A stretch of 5,915 nucleotides of DNA from an uncultured Actinomycetes bacterium. GTDB taxonomy: Bacteria > Actinomycetota > Thermoleophilia > Miltoncostaeales > Miltoncostaeaceae. The notes beneath the pieces are model-generated. The model had not been told where the DNA came from, made no database searches, and saw only the letters and a list, made by a program, of their open reading frames with translations. Made by a program: the position numbers and the translations under genes. Shown here in pieces: positions 4,078 through 5,915 of this stretch (position 1 is its first letter; the number at the start of each line of letters is the position of its first letter). The stretch lies in contig CAIPNN010000100.1 of the NCBI GenBank assembly GCA_903866425.1, forward strand, positions 1 to 5,915, given 5' to 3'.

Positions 4078-5915
4078 TCATGAAACGGACCCAAGGGCCA
4101 CGCCCGTCACCTCACCGGTGCCTGATGCGCAGAATCCGAACGATGTCGACTTCGCTCCGGGCGCGATGGCCGCGGCCCAGTCGGCCGGCGTCACCGTGAC
4201 GGTGCCCGTCGTCGCGCTCGCGGTTCCGCTCCACGACTGCGTGATGGCGGCGCCCTGCGGAAGCGTGAAGGTGAGCCGCCACGACTTGCTCGCCGCGGTG
4301 CCGGCGTTGGTCACCGTGAACGACCTGCAGAACCCCGTGGCCCAGGTGGAGTCGCGACTCACCGTGGCGGTGAGCGTGGGCGATCCGGGCGTGGGCGCCG
4401 GAGTGGGCGCCGGTGTTGGGACGGGTGCCGGAGTCGGCACCGGTGCCGGTGTTGGCGTGGGAGCGGGAGCAGGAGCAGGCGTTGTTGCGCTGCCGCCCGC
4501 CCACTCCACCGTCACATTGGTGAGCCCCTGGGCTCCATTCACACACAGCCCGGTATCGCTGTAGCTGCCACGGGCCGGTGCCGTCGCCCAGCTCGGCGCA
4601 GTGATGACACGCGATGTTCCGGTGCCAGACACCGTGCCATTCCACGTGCTCGTGACGGTGGCACCCGCTGCCAGTCCGAATGACATGCGCGTGATCGACG
4701 CGGGCGTGGCACCGATGTTCTGCACCACGAACTTGCCGCACCAGCCTCCGCTCCACGAGGAGTCGACCTGCACGCGGATGCTGACGCTGCCGGGCGCCGG
4801 TGCAGGGCTCGGAGTCGGAGTGGGTGTTGGGGTTGGCGTCGGGGTGGGGGTCGGGGTTGGCGTCGGTGCCGGAGTGGGCGTCGGCGTCGGGGCAGGCGTG
4901 GTGCCCGTGCCCGGTGCGTAATCAATGCGCTCGCGCTTGATGAGCGACGACAACAGGCCCATCTTTGCGGGGTTCACCGTGCGCCAGTCGTCCTGCAACA
5001 CGCCGCCGGTGTCACCCGAGTTGGGGTTCCAGGCCCAGAAGGTCCAGCTGATTCCCTTTTGGCCCATGTAGTCGGCGAACTGCCGGATCCATCGGCCCTC
5101 CACCGTGTCGGTGCCCACGTTCTTGGCACCGAACTCGCCCACCAGAATGGGTGCGGTGCCCGCATCGCGGATGTACCCGAAGCCGGTGGTCCAGCGGCTG
5201 GCAAGCGTGGTGGCCATGTCGGGCTGTGAGAACCACGGCTGCGCGAATACGCCGGGGCCGTACTCGTGCGGCGAATACACCACGCGATTTGGCACCGACA
5301 GCCGCACGGGGTTCTGCCGCACGCCCTCCAGGTTGCCGCCCCACCAGTTGCGGTCGAGGGTCTGTCCCCCGGCCACAGGACCCTCGATGCCCTCCACCAG
5401 CACCAGCCAGTTGGGCGCCTTGGCCAGCACGGCGTTGCCGGCGCGCTCGGCGGCGCGGCGCCAGTCGTTGGCCTGCCCGGTTCCCCAGGTTGCCTCGCCG
5501 TGGGGCTCGTTCTTCAGGTCAGCGCCGAGCACCGTGGGGTCGCTCGCGTAGCGCGTGGCGAGCGCGGTCCACTGGTTCACCCAGTCGTCCTCGGTAAATC
5601 CACCGAGTCCGTACCAGAGCGGGTGCATGAAGGAATCGTCGGTCGTGGAGTGGTTGTCGAGGATGACCATCAGTCCCTGCCGGTCGGCCTCGGCGATGAT
5701 CTCGTCCATCACCTGCTGCGGGGTCTTGCCGGCCAGGGCGGCGTTGCGGCCGGCGCCGTAGTCGATCCCGCTGGTAGTCGAGGACTTGAGCGCCTGCAGC
5801 GAGAACGGCAGGCGGACGGTGTTGAAGCCCTGCCCCTTGATCTGGGCGAGCATGTCCTTGTAATCGCGGCTCCACAGCCCGTGCGGGGCGTGGTTTGAGG
5901 TTTCGAAGCCGAACC
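4078..5915 (-). CDS. GH5 endo-1,4-beta-glucanase (cellulase) with two C-terminal CBM2-like modules, 5' end outside window
   Basis: The encoded protein is a secreted cellulase that should cut internal beta-1,4 bonds of cellulose. The frame stays open to the window edge: before the first in-frame ATG (5853) come 20 more codons containing FGFETSNHAPHGLWSRDYKD, a typical GH5 N-terminal strand, so that ATG is internal and the signal peptide is missing from view. Numbering from that Met, conserved GH5 features are RLPFS (14-18), DNH (66-68), NEPHG with acid/base Glu116 (bases 5506-5508), HEY (196-198), GEFG with nucleophile Glu240 (bases 5134-5136) and TFWAWNPNSGDTGG (271-284). The pattern resembles, from memory, Acidothermus endoglucanase E1 (GH5 subfamily 1). 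A Pro/Thr linker (319-354), a CBM2-like module (355-453), a second linker (457-489) and another CBM2-like module (492-591) follow. It lies 96 bp upstream of the secreted calcium-loop protein, in the same direction. Confidence 0.95.
   Translation of the reverse strand, partial: FGFETSNHAPHGLWSRDYKDMLAQIKGQGFNTVRLPFSLQALKSSTTSGIDYGAGRNAALAGKTPQQVMDEIIAEADRQGLMVILDNHSTTDDSFMHPLWYGLGGFTEDDWVNQWTALATRYASDPTVLGADLKNEPHGEATWGTGQANDWRRAAERAGNAVLAKAPNWLVLVEGIEGPVAGGQTLDRNWWGGNLEGVRQNPVRLSVPNRVVYSPHEYGPGVFAQPWFSQPDMATTLASRWTTGFGYIRDAGTAPILVGEFGAKNVGTDTVEGRWIRQFADYMGQKGISWTFWAWNPNSGDTGGVLQDDWRTVNPAKMGLLSSLIKRERIDYAPGTGTTPAPTPTPTPAPTPTPTPTPTPTPTPTPTPSPAPAPGSVSIRVQVDSSWSGGWCGKFVVQNIGATPASITRMSFGLAAGATVTSTWNGTVSGTGTSRVITAPSWATAPARGSYSDTGLCVNGAQGLTNVTVEWAGGSATTPAPAPAPTPTPAPVPTPAPVPTPAPTPAPTPGSPTLTATVSRDSTWATGFCRSFTVTNAGTAASKSWRLTFTLPQGAAITQSWSGTASATTGTVTVTPADWAAAIAPGAKSTSFGFCASGTGEVTGVALGSVS
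4081..4380 (-). other. Second (C-terminal) CBM2-like cellulose-binding module
   Basis: Residues 492-591, counted from the internal Met at 5853, form a beta-rich module of about 100 residues. TWATGFC, FTVTNAGTA, SWRLTFTLPQG, SWSGTAS, ADWAA and FGFCASG follow the CBM2 order. Trp504, Trp541 and Trp559 fit the three surface aromatics that grip crystalline cellulose. Its two cysteines (509, 575) are placed differently from the terminal pair of classic CBM2. Confidence 0.75.
4387..4485 (-). repeat. Pro-Ala-Thr-Val linker between the two CBM2-like modules
   Basis: The bases encode residues 457-489, in which every second residue is Pro and the alternating residue is Thr, Ala or Val (for example PVPTPAPVPTPAP). 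This is an extended, probably flexible and possibly glycosylated linker. It is less Thr-rich than the first linker. Confidence 0.8.
4495..4791 (-). other. First CBM2-like cellulose-binding module
   Basis: Residues 355-453 match the CBM2 layout: SSWSGGWC, FVVQNIGATP, STWNGTVSG, APSWATAP and SDTGLCVNG. Candidate cellulose-stacking aromatics are Trp367 or Trp371, Trp404 and Trp422. The usual structural Trp of the GWxL strand is Met390 here. Cysteines 372 and 437 sit at positions equivalent to those of the second module, so the two probably arose by duplication and then diverged. Confidence 0.7.
4792..4899 (-). repeat. (Thr-Pro)n linker between GH5 catalytic and first CBM2-like module
   Basis: The bases encode residues 319-354, an almost pure Thr-Pro run with a few Ala and Ser. 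At the DNA level it is a degenerate hexamer repeat (GGNGTN on the plus strand) with mixed synonymous codons. Such linkers tether cellulase catalytic modules to binding modules and are often O-glycosylated in actinobacteria. Confidence 0.85.

Noticed and set aside
4049..4564. Plus-strand open frame of 171 codons with a VGAGVG repeat
   Set aside because: The repeat is only the reverse reading of the Pro-rich cellulase linker; the frame crosses the cellulase stop and has no family features.
4792..4899. CRISPR-like or minisatellite array
   Set aside because: The repeat is a coding Thr-Pro linker in frame with the cellulase, with no spacers of unique sequence.
5266..5898. Plus-strand open frame of 210 codons opposite the cellulase
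   Set aside because: It lies entirely antisense to the strongly conserved GH5 coding sequence, has no recognisable motif, and is the sort of long shadow frame expected in GC-rich DNA.

Overview
The window is GC-rich and densely coded, with two convergent gene blocks and no RNA genes, CRISPR array or insertion sequence that I can see. Short GC-rich spacers, an E1-like GH5 cellulase with CBM2 modules, and a secreted protein with a basic beta-rich N-terminal region and a thrombospondin-type-3-like calcium loop all fit a soil or sediment actinobacterium. A deep lineage such as Thermoleophilia or Acidimicrobiia is possible. That placement is inference from gene content, not from a marker gene.

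Left block, plus strand (1-2118). The C-terminal 46 codons of an unidentified protein end at 142. Nine bases later comes a complete 12-helix sugar porter of the Major Facilitator Superfamily (152-1552). Its stop codon overlaps the start of a histidine phosphatase (1552-2118) by one base (TGATG). The three look like one operon whose promoter lies before the window. The phosphatase motifs resemble the sedoheptulose/fructose-bisphosphatase SHB17 group more than classic phosphoglycerate mutase, so the pair could join sugar uptake to sugar-phosphate metabolism.

Junction (2085-2126). A perfect 16-bp inverted repeat with a 10-nt loop covers the phosphatase stop codon and reaches into the 21-bp gap between the converging genes. 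It has no T-run on either side and is best read as a bidirectional terminator-like hairpin.

Right block, minus strand (2140-5915), read from right to left. First is an endo-1,4-beta-glucanase open at the window edge: a GH5 catalytic module, a Pro-Thr linker, a CBM2-like module, a Pro-Ala-Thr/Val linker and a second CBM2-like module. Its real start is outside the window; the first in-frame ATG, at 5853, is internal to the catalytic domain. A 96-bp gap follows, with a candidate promoter, a 7-bp direct repeat, a small leader hairpin and a strong ribosome binding site. Then comes a 613-residue exported protein of unknown function with a lysine-rich N-terminal part, a Gly-rich hinge, a double EF-hand-like loop and a long low-charge C-terminal region.

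Taken together, the locus suggests use of plant or microbial beta-glucan: extracellular hydrolysis by the cellulase, perhaps helped by the neighbouring secreted protein, then uptake of sugars by the porter. The strongest candidate for something undescribed is the 613-residue secreted protein beside the cellulase. No clearly new multi-gene system is evident.
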